DNA of 34,202 nt from Oscillospiraceae bacterium (GTDB lineage: Bacteria > Bacillota > Clostridia > Oscillospirales > Ruminococcaceae). This document shows positions 7,320-15,911 of the stretch, in pieces. The stretch covers positions 1-34,202 of the forward strand of contig JAGAJF010000113.1 in assembly GCA_017829005.1 (NCBI GenBank), read 5' to 3'. Every line of letters starts with the position of its first letter. The first letter of the stretch is position 1. Both the position numbers and the translations under genes were made by a program. A model generated the notes under the pieces. The model was not told the origin of the DNA and ran no database searches. It was given only the letters and a program-made list of their open reading frames with translations.

Positions 7320-8351
7320 ATGCTGTTTACAAAGGAAATAGGAATTGACCTTGGCACCGCAAACACCCTTGTTTATATGAAGGGCAAGGGAATAATTATC
7401 AGAGAGCCGTCAGTGGTGGCGGTGGACTCACGCACCGAGGAGCCAAAATATGTGGGACAGGAAGCCAAGGAAGTTATCGGAAGAACTCCCGGCTCCATAA
7501 CCGCAGTGCGCCCCTTAAAGGACGGAGTTATTGCCGATTTTGAAATAACCTCCGCAATGCTGGATGAATTTATCAAAAAGGCTCTCAAGGGAAGCTTTTT
7601 CTTCACCAGAGCAAACGTTATTATCTGCATTCCCTCGGGAGTTACAGCCGTTGAGCGCAGAGCCGTTAAGGAAGCTGCCGAGAACGCAGGCGCAAAAAGA
7701 GTGAACATCATCGAGGAACCTATGGCTGCAGCTATCGGCGCAGGACTGCCCGTTTCCGAACCCGCAGGCTCAATGATCGTGGATATCGGCGGCGGCACAT
7801 CGGAGGTTGCGGTAATATCTCTGGGCGGCATAGTCACCTCAAGGAGCGTCCGTATAGCAGGAGACGCATTCGACAGCGCAATAATAAACTATATCAAGAA
7901 AAAATATAACCTTCTCATAGGCGAGCGCACCGCCGAGAATGTTAAAATAGCGATCGGCTCCGCATTCCCCCCCGATAAGACGGAAAAGGAGGAGGAAATG
8001 GAGATAAAGGGAAGAAACCTCTTAAACGGTCTCCCCGAGAATATCACCGTTACAAGCGTGGAGATAAGAGAAGCCCTGGCAGAACCGCTTACCCACGTGG
8101 TAGAAGCAATAAAAACAACCCTTGAGAAAACTCCCCCCGAGCTTGCGGCTGATATCATCGATCAGGGCATAACCCTTGCAGGGGGCGGCGCACTTATCAA
8201 GGGACTTGACAGGCTCATAAACAGGGAAACGGGAATGCCCGTAAATATTGCAGAGTCACCCCTTGACTGCGTAGCCGCAGGTGCAGGAAAGGTGCTTGAG
8301 GATATCGAGAAGCTCCACGAAGTCCTCAACGATGACGCAAAGTATTATTGA
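7320..8351 (+). CDS. mreB: MreB, actin-like rod-shape determining protein
   Basis: This 343-residue protein matches the usual MreB length. It shows the actin-fold phosphate 1 motif [13 protein letters not shown] near the N-terminus, [14 protein letters not shown], the phosphate 2 motif [15 protein letters not shown] and a C-terminal adenosine motif [12 protein letters not shown]. MreB polymerises under the membrane and positions the elongation-specific cell wall synthesis complex. AAAGGAG (7304-7310) lies 9 nt before the ATG at 7320. A longer reading from 7257 adds a basic tail and would have almost no leader, so I rejected it. It heads mreB-mreC-mreD, which is the standard order, but mreC is separated from it by an R1 repeat element. 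Confidence 0.97.
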   Translation: MLFTKEIGIDLGTANTLVYMKGKGIIIREPSVVAVDSRTEEPKYVGQEAKEVIGRTPGSITAVRPLKDGVIADFEITSAMLDEFIKKALKGSFFFTRANVIICIPSGVTAVERRAVKEAAENAGAKRVNIIEEPMAAAIGAGLPVSEPAGSMIVDIGGGTSEVAVISLGGIVTSRSVRIAGDAFDSAIINYIKKKYNLLIGERTAENVKIAIGSAFPPDKTEKEEEMEIKGRNLLNGLPENITVTSVEIREALAEPLTHVVEAIKTTLEKTPPELAADIIDQGITLAGGGALIKGLDRLINRETGMPVNIAESPLDCVAAGAGKVLEDIEKLHEVLNDDAKYY

Positions 8352-8384
8352 TAACGCAAAATAATTAAATTAACGCAAAACTAC

Positions 8385-8719
8385 CCTAAAGCCAAACACT
8401 AAAAGTTTCGTCCACCTTTTCAAAGGTGGCAGGTTTCCAAAGGCGGGGAACCCCCGCTGGTAAGTCGTTTATACTTTTGTATGGACTGTCAGTTTGTGGC
8501 TCGGTACCGATAATTGATTGGGTACGCAGAGGGAAGTCTGCAGAGGGCGAAATCCCCTTTACGAAGGAGCTCCGCAAGGGGTGAACCCCAAAAAAGTCCG
8601 GTGGACTGTTTTGGGGGAGGGGACGCCCTGCGATAGAGGGCGGGGCTTGGAACAAGACCAATTCCCCTCCGGGATTGTTAAGGGCTTGCCCTTAACGCAA
8701 TGCGCCCCAAGGCGCATTG
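8385..8719. repeat. R1 multi-hairpin repeat, copy 1 (forward), between mreB and mreC
   Basis: This non-coding stretch of about 335 nt is built from successive short hairpins: CCACC/GGTGG around CTTTTCAAAG (about 8412-8429), CCCCTT/AAGGGG, AGTCC-GG-TGGACT, CGCCCT/AGGGCG, GTTAAGGG/CCCTTAAC and CAATGCGCC/GGCGCATTG (8698-8719). The same modules in the same order occur reversed at 25739-25981. Several stems differ between the copies by compensating changes, so the structure seems to be kept. Copy 1 has about 90 extra nt (roughly 8458-8540), which include a GGCTCGGTAcCGATA segment like the end of the R2 repeat. The rest of 8352-8778 shows no gene. Confidence 0.85.
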
Positions 8720-8778
8720 TTGACAGACCCAAGCAAAGTAACGTTAATCCCAAGCCAAAAAAGTCAGGGTGCAAACAA

Positions 8779-9669
8779 ATGAAAGAATTTTTCCACACAA
8801 TAAAATTCAAAATAATCATAGCCCTGACAGCGGTGCTTATCGGGGCGATGATATATTCCGTCACCACAGGCGGATATTCCTCGGGAAGCAATTACCTTTT
8901 CGAGGTCATATTCGAGCCTGTGCGGAGCCTTTCCTCGAAAATATCCGATAAGGTGTCCACATCTCTCGATATGGTGATAAACGCCGAAAAATACTATAAC
9001 GAAAACCAGCAGCTAAAGGCTCAGCTGGGCGCCATCTATAACGATGTCATAGACTATGACAAGGTGCTCCGGGAAAACAGGGAGCTTCGGGTTATGCTTG
9101 AGCTTAAAGAGGAGTATGATAACTACAAATTCTCTCCCCCCTGCACCGTTATCGCCCGAACCACAAATGACCCCTACGGCTCATTTACCGTTGATAAAGG
9201 CTCGTCGGACGGCATTGAACCGGGCGACCCCGTTGTTACCGAAACGGGCATCGTGGGAGTGTGCTTCGAGGTCTCGCCCTCCACAAGCAAGGTGAGAACG
9301 CTGTATTCTCCCAAAACAGCCGTGGGCGTGTACACCGTCCGCACAAAAGCCGAGGGAATTGCCGAGGGCGGCTACGACCTTGCCGTAAAGGGCAGGATAC
9401 GAATGAGCTACATCAGCAAGGAAAGCGATATAAAAGAAGGGGACGTGATAGTCACCTCGGGAAGCGCAAACTACCCCGCAGGACAGCTTATCGGCACCGT
9501 CGAATCGGTGCAGATGGAGCAGAACGGTCTGTCTAAATTCGCCGTTATAATCCCTGCGGAGGACCCGAACACCATCACCGGTGTTTTCGTCATAACCGAC
9601 TATACCCTTGACGAAGTGACCGCCATAAAAACAGGACAGCAGGCGGAGGAAACGGCAGATGAACATTGA
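8779..9669 (+). CDS. mreC: MreC, rod-shape determining protein
   Basis: This 296-residue protein has a short cytoplasmic N-terminus, one membrane segment (about residues 9-29), a coiled-coil stretch (about 60-90: EKYYNENQQLKAQLGAIYND and on) and the extracellular beta-barrel region with DKGSSDGIEPGDPVVTETGIVG and YISKESDIKEGDVIVTSG, typical of MreC. It scaffolds the elongasome outside the membrane. I start it at the ATG 8779, where the membrane segment begins normally. The open frame extends upstream to 8518, but that part is translated R1 repeat and is not MreC-like. The ribosome binding site (AGGGTG, about 8 nt upstream) is weak. mreD overlaps its end. Confidence 0.93.
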   Translation: MKEFFHTIKFKIIIALTAVLIGAMIYSVTTGGYSSGSNYLFEVIFEPVRSLSSKISDKVSTSLDMVINAEKYYNENQQLKAQLGAIYNDVIDYDKVLRENRELRVMLELKEEYDNYKFSPPCTVIARTTNDPYGSFTVDKGSSDGIEPGDPVVTETGIVGVCFEVSPSTSKVRTLYSPKTAVGVYTVRTKAEGIAEGGYDLAVKGRIRMSYISKESDIKEGDVIVTSGSANYPAGQLIGTVESVQMEQNGLSKFAVIIPAEDPNTITGVFVITDYTLDEVTAIKTGQQAEETADEH

Positions 9670-10225
9670 GCTTAAAAAGAAAAAAGAACGCCGCAACTAT
9701 ATTGTCAGGCATACGCTTCTTATTCTGCTTATGTCCTTCTGCTACGTTTTCGTCTCCTCAGTGAATACGGGAGGTACGCTGCCCGTGCTGCTTATCCCCT
9801 GTGCAGTGTGCTATGCGGTAAGAGAAGCACCCTTTGACTCGGTGCTGTACGGCTGTGTGTGCGGACTTCTCCTTGACTCCGCCTCGGGGACTCTTACGGG
9901 CTTTAACGCTCTTATACTGATGTGGTCCTGCCTGATGATATCATTGCTGTTTCACTATGTCCTGAGACGGCATATCCTTAATTTCCTGTGGCTCGACCTT
10001 GCGGTGATAGTCATACAGTCAATGCTCCATTACCTTTTCTTCTACTGCCTGTGGGAGTTTGACCCGTCGGGGCTGGTGTTTAGAAGGATATTTATCCCCG
10101 AGATAATATGGACGAACATCTGGGGAATCGTGCTGTACTGGCTCACGGGAATAATCTCACGGGGCTTCGGTACCGTTACGGAGCATTATATTGAGGAAAA
10201 ATCCGAGGATATCGTAAGAGAATAA
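9659..10225 (+). CDS. mreD: MreD, rod-shape determining membrane protein
   Basis: This 188-residue integral membrane protein has about five hydrophobic segments (about 18-36, 40-55, 60-80, 84-100, 108-130, 150-168). Its spacing and position are typical of MreD, a poorly conserved partner of MreC in the elongasome. Motifs include LLLDSASGTLTGFNAL, matching the D-x-x-x-G-x-x-G-x-x-A/N region of MreD. It starts 11 nt inside mreC (GGAGG upstream at spacing 9), so the two are translationally coupled. It is followed after 31 nt by the Dabb-domain gene on the same strand. Confidence 0.9.
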   Translation: MNIELKKKKERRNYIVRHTLLILLMSFCYVFVSSVNTGGTLPVLLIPCAVCYAVREAPFDSVLYGCVCGLLLDSASGTLTGFNALILMWSCLMISLLFHYVLRRHILNFLWLDLAVIVIQSMLHYLFFYCLWEFDPSGLVFRRIFIPEIIWTNIWGIVLYWLTGIISRGFGTVTEHYIEEKSEDIVRE

Positions 10226-10256
10226 AAATCATTTTCATGAAAGGAATGTATATAAA

Positions 10257-10565
10257 ATGATAAAGCACATCGTAATGTTCAGGCTGAAAGCCGCCGAGGG
10301 AAAAACCGCAAGGGAAAATGCCCTTGCCGCAAAGGAGCTTGCAGATAAGCTGCCCGCCCTTGTACCCACCATCAGAAAAATGGAAACGGTAATCAACTCC
10401 GAAGCCGCTCCCGACAGCAATTACCACATTGCTCTTATCTGTGACTTTGACGATATAAAGGGACTTGATGAGTATCAGAACCACCCCGAGCATAAAAAGT
10501 TCGGCGCATTTATCGCAGGCATAAGAGAAGAGGGCGGCAGAGCCTGCATTGACTACGAGTACTGA
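10257..10565 (+). CDS. Dabb-domain (stress-responsive alpha/beta barrel) protein
   Basis: This 102-residue protein begins MIKHIVMFRLK and contains NYHIALICDFDDIKGLDEYQ with a following HPEHKKF, the hallmarks of the Dabb family. These are small dimeric ferredoxin-like proteins. The biochemical role of the bacterial members is generally unknown. AAAGGAATG lies about 10 nt before the ATG. It sits between mreD and the alpha-galactosidase gene on the same strand with short gaps, so it is probably co-transcribed with one or both. Confidence 0.85.
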   Translation: MIKHIVMFRLKAAEGKTARENALAAKELADKLPALVPTIRKMETVINSEAAPDSNYHIALICDFDDIKGLDEYQNHPEHKKFGAFIAGIREEGGRACIDYEY

Positions 10566-10587
10566 TAACAGAAAGGAAGTTAAACCA

Positions 10588-12858
10588 ATGAGTCTTATCA
10601 CCGCAAAGAAAATCAAAAAGGAAATAACCTACTACAAATGGCAGATAAACGGCAACGAGACCTTCACCGAGGAAATGACCCTTTTCACCCTGACGGGCAA
10701 GGGTGTTACATACGCATTCGCCGCACTTGAAAGCGGACACCTTGCGCATATCTACTACGGCAAGCGTGCAGACGATGAAGACCTCTCCTACCTTCTCCGC
10801 CTTGACGAAAATCCATTTACTCCCAAGGTGAACGAGAGGGATATGGGTACATTTATGGACACCACCCCCTTTGAATATCCCGTTCACGGCACAGGCGATT
10901 ACAGAGAGCCTGCAATTATGCTGATGGACAACAAGGGAATGTCCGCTCTCGATCTCCGCTATGTTTCCTATGAAATTATAAAGGGCAAGCCCATACTTGA
11001 GCAGAAGCTTGAGGACATGACCGTCCGTCTCCCTGCCACATTTGCGGAGGAAAACGAAGCAGAGACAATTGCCATAACTCTCGAGGACAAGCGCACAGGG
11101 CTTAATGTTATCCTCTATTACACCGTATTTGCAGACCTTGACGTTATAACAAGAATCGTTAAGCTCATAAACAAGGGCGCTGAGGCTTTTGATGTAAGAC
11201 GTGTCCTCTCCGCCTGCGTTGACTTTGACTCCGACAAATATGACTTCATCACCTTAAACGGCTCATGGGCAAGAGAGCGTGTAATGGAGCGCTGCAGGCT
11301 TCATCACGGCAAGCAGGGCATTGATTCCGTAAAGGGCGAGTCCTCACATCAGAACAACCCCTTTGCGGCTCTCGTTTCCCATACCGCAGATGAGGATATG
11401 GGCGAGGCATACGGCTTCAACCTGGTTTACAGCGGAAACTTCTTTGCGCAGGCAGAGGTCACTCAGCATAAAAAGACCCGTTTCTTAATGGGCATAAATC
11501 CCTTTGACTTCTCATGGAGACTTGAGCCGTCAGCAGAGTTCACCGCTCCCGAGATGGTAATGGTATATTCCTCCGAGGGCATTGGCAAAATGTCCCGCAC
11601 CTTCCACGACCTCTACAGACAGCACCTTATCAGAGGTGAATACAAGGACAAGCGCCGCCCCATTCTCATTAACAACTGGGAGGCTACCTATTTCAATTTC
11701 AACACCGACAAGCTCATTGACATTGCAAAGCAGGCTTCACAGCTTGGCATTGAAATGCTTGTAATGGACGACGGCTGGTTCGGTCACAGAGACAGCGACA
11801 ACAGCTCCCTCGGTGACTGGTTCGTTTACGAAAAGAAGATAAACGGCGGTCTGAAGCACCTTGTGGACGAGGTGAACAAGCTGGGAATGAAATTTGGCAT
11901 ATGGTTCGAGCCTGAAATGATATCCCCCGACAGTGAGCTTTTCAAGGCTCACCCCGACTGGGCTATTCAGATAGAGGGAATGCCTATGACCCAGAGCCGT
12001 GAGCAGTATGTCCTCGACTACAGCCGCAAGGAAGTAAGAGACTGCATTTACGGTCAGATGAAGAAAATTCTTGACAGCGCAAATATCGAATACATCAAGT
12101 GGGATATGAACAGACAGCTTACGGAGGTTGGCTCAAATGCTCTCCCCGCTGACCGTCAGAGGGAGCTGTGGCACCGCTATGTGCTTGGCGTTTATGACGT
12201 GATGAACAGGCTCACCACCGATTATCCCCACATTCTCCTTGAAAACTGCTCGGGCGGCGGCGCACGCTTTGATGCGGGTATGCTCTTCTATTCTCCTCAG
12301 ATATGGACTTCCGATGATACCGATGCCATTGAGAGACTGAAAATTCAGCACGGCACATCTATCTGCTACCCTGCCTCCGCAATGGGCGCACACGTTTCCG
12401 ACTGCCCCAACCACACCGTTGGCAGAAGCACACCCTTCTCCACAAGAGGAAATGTGGCAATGGTGGGTACATTCGGCTACGAGCTTGATGTTACAAGGAT
12501 ACCCGAGGCGGACAGAAACGAGATCCCCTCACAGATCGAGATGTTCAAGAAGTACAATCCCCTTGTGCGCACAGGCGATCAGTACCGCATAGGAAATGTG
12601 TTTGAGGACAATATGTGGGACGCATGGATGTTCGTTGCAAAGGACAAGAGCGAAGCTGTTTTCACCTTTGTTCAGGTCCTGGGCAGACCCAATTACCGCA
12701 GCAGACGTATTAAGCTCAAGGGTCTTGACCCCGAAAGAAAGTACAAGAACCACGAAACGGGAGAAATTCACACAGGCGCTGCTCTTATGAACTGCGGCAT
12801 AAACGTAAATCTCTCGGGAGATTTTCAGTCCAAGGTGGTTTACTTTACGGCTGAGTGA
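10588..12858 (+). CDS. Alpha-galactosidase, glycoside hydrolase family 36
   Basis: This 756-residue enzyme releases terminal alpha-galactose from raffinose-type oligosaccharides or galactomannan. It has an N-terminal beta-sandwich and a central barrel with PILINNWEATYFNF, LVMDDGWFGHR, LGMKFGIWFEPEMIS, the nucleophile motif KWDMNR (D506) and the acid/base motif SDDTDAIERL (D576), as in GH36. There is no signal peptide, so it acts in the cytoplasm on imported sugars. AAAGGAAG lies 8 nt before the ATG at 10588. An upstream in-frame ATG (10549) lies inside the preceding gene and was rejected. No sugar transporter gene is adjacent. A strong terminator follows at 12906-12931. Confidence 0.96.
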   Translation: MSLITAKKIKKEITYYKWQINGNETFTEEMTLFTLTGKGVTYAFAALESGHLAHIYYGKRADDEDLSYLLRLDENPFTPKVNERDMGTFMDTTPFEYPVHGTGDYREPAIMLMDNKGMSALDLRYVSYEIIKGKPILEQKLEDMTVRLPATFAEENEAETIAITLEDKRTGLNVILYYTVFADLDVITRIVKLINKGAEAFDVRRVLSACVDFDSDKYDFITLNGSWARERVMERCRLHHGKQGIDSVKGESSHQNNPFAALVSHTADEDMGEAYGFNLVYSGNFFAQAEVTQHKKTRFLMGINPFDFSWRLEPSAEFTAPEMVMVYSSEGIGKMSRTFHDLYRQHLIRGEYKDKRRPILINNWEATYFNFNTDKLIDIAKQASQLGIEMLVMDDGWFGHRDSDNSSLGDWFVYEKKINGGLKHLVDEVNKLGMKFGIWFEPEMISPDSELFKAHPDWAIQIEGMPMTQSREQYVLDYSRKEVRDCIYGQMKKILDSANIEYIKWDMNRQLTEVGSNALPADRQRELWHRYVLGVYDVMNRLTTDYPHILLENCSGGGARFDAGMLFYSPQIWTSDDTDAIERLKIQHGTSICYPASAMGAHVSDCPNHTVGRSTPFSTRGNVAMVGTFGYELDVTRIPEADRNEIPSQIEMFKKYNPLVRTGDQYRIGNVFEDNMWDAWMFVAKDKSEAVFTFVQVLGRPNYRSRRIKLKGLDPERKYKNHETGEIHTGAALMNCGINVNLSGDFQSKVVYFTAE

Positions 12859-12905
12859 TTTTACTAATTGTAATATTTTTCAGATTTATACTGATGATAA
12901 AAAAT

Positions 12906-12931
12906 CCGTCCGATTATTCGGGCGGTTTTTT
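12906..12931 (+). terminator. Intrinsic terminator after the alpha-galactosidase gene
   Basis: CCGTCCGA-TTAT-TCGGGCGG (8 bp with one G-T pair) followed by TTTTTT. Confidence 0.9.
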
Positions 12932-12983
12932 ACTATTTGTAATATTTAAGATAATTATACAATTGTTTATAGAATGCATAAAA

Positions 12984-13026
12984 ATAGGGAACTTTTTAGT
13001 GTTATTATATCTAAAAAGTTCCCTAT
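12984..13026 (-). terminator. 16-bp perfect inverted repeat, likely terminator of the minus-strand gene
   Basis: ATAGGGAACTTTTTAG (12984-12999) is perfectly complementary to 13011-13026 around an 11-nt loop. On the minus strand it is followed by TTTTTA, as in an intrinsic terminator, 93 nt past the stop of the gene at 13120. Its arm length and loop length resemble the inverted repeat at 2848-2888. Confidence 0.7.
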
Positions 13027-13119
13027 AGAAATAAAAAAGCTCTGTGTACGCCTCGATAATACTATTGGTAATACATCGCATAAATTATACCGACTGCAAA
13101 CTCGAATTTCTCAATAAAT

Positions 13120-13791
13120 TTAAATCATCAATGAAAAGAACGCTTCAAATTCCATCATTTTATCCTGAGATTTGCCAATAAAGGTTCCGCTTGAATCAAG
13201 GCAGCTCAAAAACAATAATATTTTCATTTCATTTTCACCTGAAACGATGTAGGTATGTGTATTGCTTTTATTTTCAGTTTCGGTAACTTCACTTACCAAA
13301 ACTCCCTCAGACAGATTTTCCGTGATTTTTTCAAATGAGGATAATGTGTTAACAAAATAAGTATATCCGGATTTTTCTATGTATTTAGGCAGTTCTTTTG
13401 AAACCGGCATCTGTATTATTTCTAAAGCACGTTGGCTTACAGCCAATTCCCCGACATTTTTTGTAATACAAATATCGGCTGTGGCATTTGTATACATATT
13501 ACGCTTTAATGCGATATCACCGGTGACCTTCATTCTTTTAAGTTGCGGGCATACTTGGTCACCGCTGTAAATCGTAGTCATATCCGATATTTCAAATCCC
13601 GTAATGCCGCTTGCAAGAAGTTTATCCGATAATGACTTTTCACAAAGGAATTCATCTGTACCGCATATCAGCGGGTCACCGTTCCACCCATCATCAAGCT
13701 CAAAAACAAGGTCAGAAACTTTACCGTTTTCAAAAACGCTTTCTAACGAGATATCACCTTGATATAAGGGCTTTATTATATAATAGTTCAT
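13120..13791 (-). CDS. Hypothetical protein, possible immunity-like
   Basis: This is a 223-residue soluble acidic protein with no signal peptide. It begins MNYYIIKPLYQGDI and carries LDDGWNGDPLICGTDEFLCEKSLSDKLLASGITGFEISDM. A segment of the type 'fl.se.l...l...g..gfe' is reminiscent of polymorphic-toxin immunity proteins (Imm11/Imm43-like), but the likeness is weak and no toxin gene is next to it. AAAGGGG precedes the ATG. The gene is 21 nt downstream of the LCP-like gene on the same strand, yet clearly more AT-rich than it, which suggests an insertion behind that gene. A likely terminator lies at 12984-13026. Confidence 0.6.
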   Translation of the reverse strand: MNYYIIKPLYQGDISLESVFENGKVSDLVFELDDGWNGDPLICGTDEFLCEKSLSDKLLASGITGFEISDMTTIYSGDQVCPQLKRMKVTGDIALKRNMYTNATADICITKNVGELAVSQRALEIIQMPVSKELPKYIEKSGYTYFVNTLSSFEKITENLSEGVLVSEVTETENKSNTHTYIVSGENEMKILLFLSCLDSSGTFIGKSQDKMMEFEAFFSLMI

Positions 13792-13812
13792 TTCCGTTCC
13801 CCTTTAAGATCA

Positions 13813-14730
13813 TCATTCCATAGCAAACCACCGTGGCAAAGCGTCCACAAAGACTTCGTCAAGCTGATAGCAGCCGTTTTCATTGTAAGTACCCGAGGGA
13901 ATTACAAGCTGGGCAGGTGCGGAGGTGTTCTCAAGCACATAGTTTATGGCAGGCTTATCCTCATCATAGTCATATCTGGTGATGTCCGTCTCGATGTCGC
14001 TGTTGATAATGTCGGTGAAAACAGTGTCAAGACCGTCACGAAGAATACCTCTGCTGCCCGAATTAAGAAGCTCGGCGGCAAGGCTTCCCAACACCTTTGC
14101 TCGGTATTCCTCTCCGCCCTTGTAATTGGGATAGCACAATACCTTCCTCAGAGTGTTGGTATCAAGAAGCTGACTGCCGCTTCTCAGAACAATGGTCCTG
14201 CCTGCGGAAGGGTCTTCAAAAGTAAGATCGTAGGGTACGTCGTATTCCACATTTCCCATAAAATCCGAGAACAGGGTAAAGCTTGAAGCCGTAAATTTCA
14301 GATATCTGTCAACTGCAAGCCCCGTGAACTTTTCAACAGCTCTTTTTGCCTGATATGTGCCGCCCAGACGGTAAAATTCATAAAGGGTGTTGGCAGTTCC
14401 GTCCAGCTCGCAGGCAATATCCGTCTGCAAAGGCACAAGCACCGCCTTGTTGTCGGCAGGGGCAAATCTTGCCAGCAGAAAGCTGGTGGAGGTCTGGGAT
14501 TTTCCGTCCTCATAGATAAAAAGAACCGTCCGTCCTTCACCGAAAACAGGGGTATATTCTTCATCGCTCAAGGAAGGATCCTGCAATACGATATCGTCCA
14601 TACCGCTTTTTTCAGGCTCTTTTTCAAGGTAGTTCATTATGAACAGATATCCGCCGCCGCCGATAAGCAGTAGGGATATGATAATGGTAAGAAAATAGGT
14701 TGCCGCAATCTTTGCAGATCTTTTTGACAT
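13813..14730 (-). CDS. LCP (LytR-CpsA-Psr)-like membrane protein with degenerate active site
   Basis: This 305-residue protein has an N-terminal membrane anchor (about residues 10-33) and an extracytoplasmic domain. The order of segments follows LCP proteins: LLARFAPADNKAVLVPLQTD, then TANTLYEFYRLGGTYQAKRAVEKF and TGLAVDRYLKFTASSF. LCP enzymes attach teichoic acids or capsule to peptidoglycan and need conserved Arg and Asp residues, for instance IPRD. Here that position reads PLQTD, so the canonical arginine is missing and catalysis is doubtful. The ATG at 14728-14730 has GAGG 9 nt upstream. A GTG two codons earlier lies too close to that site. It is divergent from the transglutaminase-like gene. 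Confidence 0.7.
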   Translation of the reverse strand: MSKRSAKIAATYFLTIIISLLLIGGGGYLFIMNYLEKEPEKSGMDDIVLQDPSLSDEEYTPVFGEGRTVLFIYEDGKSQTSTSFLLARFAPADNKAVLVPLQTDIACELDGTANTLYEFYRLGGTYQAKRAVEKFTGLAVDRYLKFTASSFTLFSDFMGNVEYDVPYDLTFEDPSAGRTIVLRSGSQLLDTNTLRKVLCYPNYKGGEEYRAKVLGSLAAELLNSGSRGILRDGLDTVFTDIINSDIETDITRYDYDEDKPAINYVLENTSAPAQLVIPSGTYNENGCYQLDEVFVDALPRWFAME

Positions 14731-15025
14731 AAGCACTTTCCTCTCTGTTATACTAAATGTAATGACAATAAATATTATACAATATGTTAAAGAACACAGT
14801 TATTCTGTACCTACCTTATATTATCACAACTGAGCCGAGTTTGCAACAGAATATCCATTTTGATTACAAGTTGTAATATTTGTGTAATATTTTACATCAA
14901 AAAGAGGGAGATTTTTACCCGTTTTTTCATTTTCTACTCAGCATATTCATACGGAAATAACAATTGCATAGTATAATTATATGAGAATATTATGTCAGAA
15001 TAAATGAAAGGCAAGCGTCAGACAG
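14731..15025. promoter_or_regulatory. Divergent intergenic region with palindrome and repeated GTAATATT
   Basis: This AT-rich region separates two divergent cell-surface protein genes. It holds ATTACAA-G-TTGTAAT, a perfect 15-nt palindrome (14863-14877), and two GTAATATT copies spaced by one helical turn (starting 14873 and 14884). TATAAT-type -10 elements occur on both strands (minus near 14785-14790, plus near 14972-14977) but without convincing -35 boxes. I see no gene in it. Confidence 0.35.
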
Positions 15026-15862
15026 ATGGAAAAGTCCTTATATCCCGTGGTAGCGGCGATAGGAGCGCTGCTGCTCACAGCGGCTGCCATATCCGCATCA
15101 ATAATATATGTAAAACGGCAAAGCGCCGGCTATGAGGATATCATTCCTGCGGAAACGATATATACCCGCGAGGAAAAAGCTGCCGACAGCTTTGAACGAG
15201 GCGACAGCTTCACCACGCCCTACGGCACCTTTACGCCCTTTGACAGCGTTATGGACATAAACGAATATATGACCAGAAACCCCGTTATCCTTTCAAGCGA
15301 GGAGACCCTGCCCTACATCTGCGGCGAAAACGGAAATGCGGAGGAGATACGCAATGCTGTCCGCACCCTTTCCGATGAAATATGCAGGGACGCCAAAAGC
15401 GACCGCGACAAGGCAATTGCTATTGCAATGTGGGTGGGGGTCAACACCGCCTATGATTTTGACGCGGCGGCAGTCTCGGCGGATCTGAACGTAACCAGCC
15501 TTGAAGCGGTTATGGAAAATGATTTCCGAACCACCTGCGGCGGCTTTTCAAATCTGTACTCCGCCCTTTGCAGTGCCCAGGGGATATACTGCCTTAATAT
15601 GAAGGGCGGGACCTCCTCCGACGGATATTCAAGAGCCGAGCTTGAGACCGCTCCCGCAAACCACGAATGGAACGCAGTCTATATTGACGATAAATGGTAC
15701 TATGCGGACCCCACCTGGATTTCCGATCTGAGCTATGAAAAGGGCGAGGTCTCGGGGGGCAGTGATATAAAGCCCTTCTATGCTCTTTTCGGCTTCGGTG
15801 AAATGAGCGTGGAGCACAGAATTGACAGGTGCGAATATCGGGATTACGGATTTGGAAATTGA
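15026..15862 (+). CDS. Membrane-anchored transglutaminase-like (cysteine protease fold) protein
   Basis: This 278-residue protein has an N-terminal signal anchor (about residues 7-28) and a C-terminal transglutaminase-like core. The catalytic triad is visible: C171 in TTCGGFSNLYSALC, H213 in NHEWNAVYID and D228 in YYADPTW. DKAIAIAMWVGVNTAYDFD (about 128-146) is the usual helix preceding the core. Bacterial members are usually extracellular peptidases or cell-wall related enzymes rather than cross-linkers, and the substrate is unknown. The start ATG has only a distant AAAGG (about 14 nt). It is divergent from the LCP-like gene, which hints at a shared cell-envelope role. Confidence 0.88.
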   Translation: MEKSLYPVVAAIGALLLTAAAISASIIYVKRQSAGYEDIIPAETIYTREEKAADSFERGDSFTTPYGTFTPFDSVMDINEYMTRNPVILSSEETLPYICGENGNAEEIRNAVRTLSDEICRDAKSDRDKAIAIAMWVGVNTAYDFDAAAVSADLNVTSLEAVMENDFRTTCGGFSNLYSALCSAQGIYCLNMKGGTSSDGYSRAELETAPANHEWNAVYIDDKWYYADPTWISDLSYEKGEVSGGSDIKPFYALFGFGEMSVEHRIDRCEYRDYGFGN

Positions 15863-15911
15863 TATTACAATAAGAAAAAACTTACAAATTGAAAATAAGG
15901 AGAAAACGAAT

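Noticed and set aside
8385-8719. CRISPR array
   Set aside because: The hairpins are all different and there is no regular repeat-spacer pattern. No array-like periodicity was seen anywhere in the window.
8518-8778. N-terminal extension of mreC into the upstream region
   Set aside because: The translated stretch is R1 repeat sequence with repeated palindromes, and MreC homologues begin close to the membrane segment at 8779.
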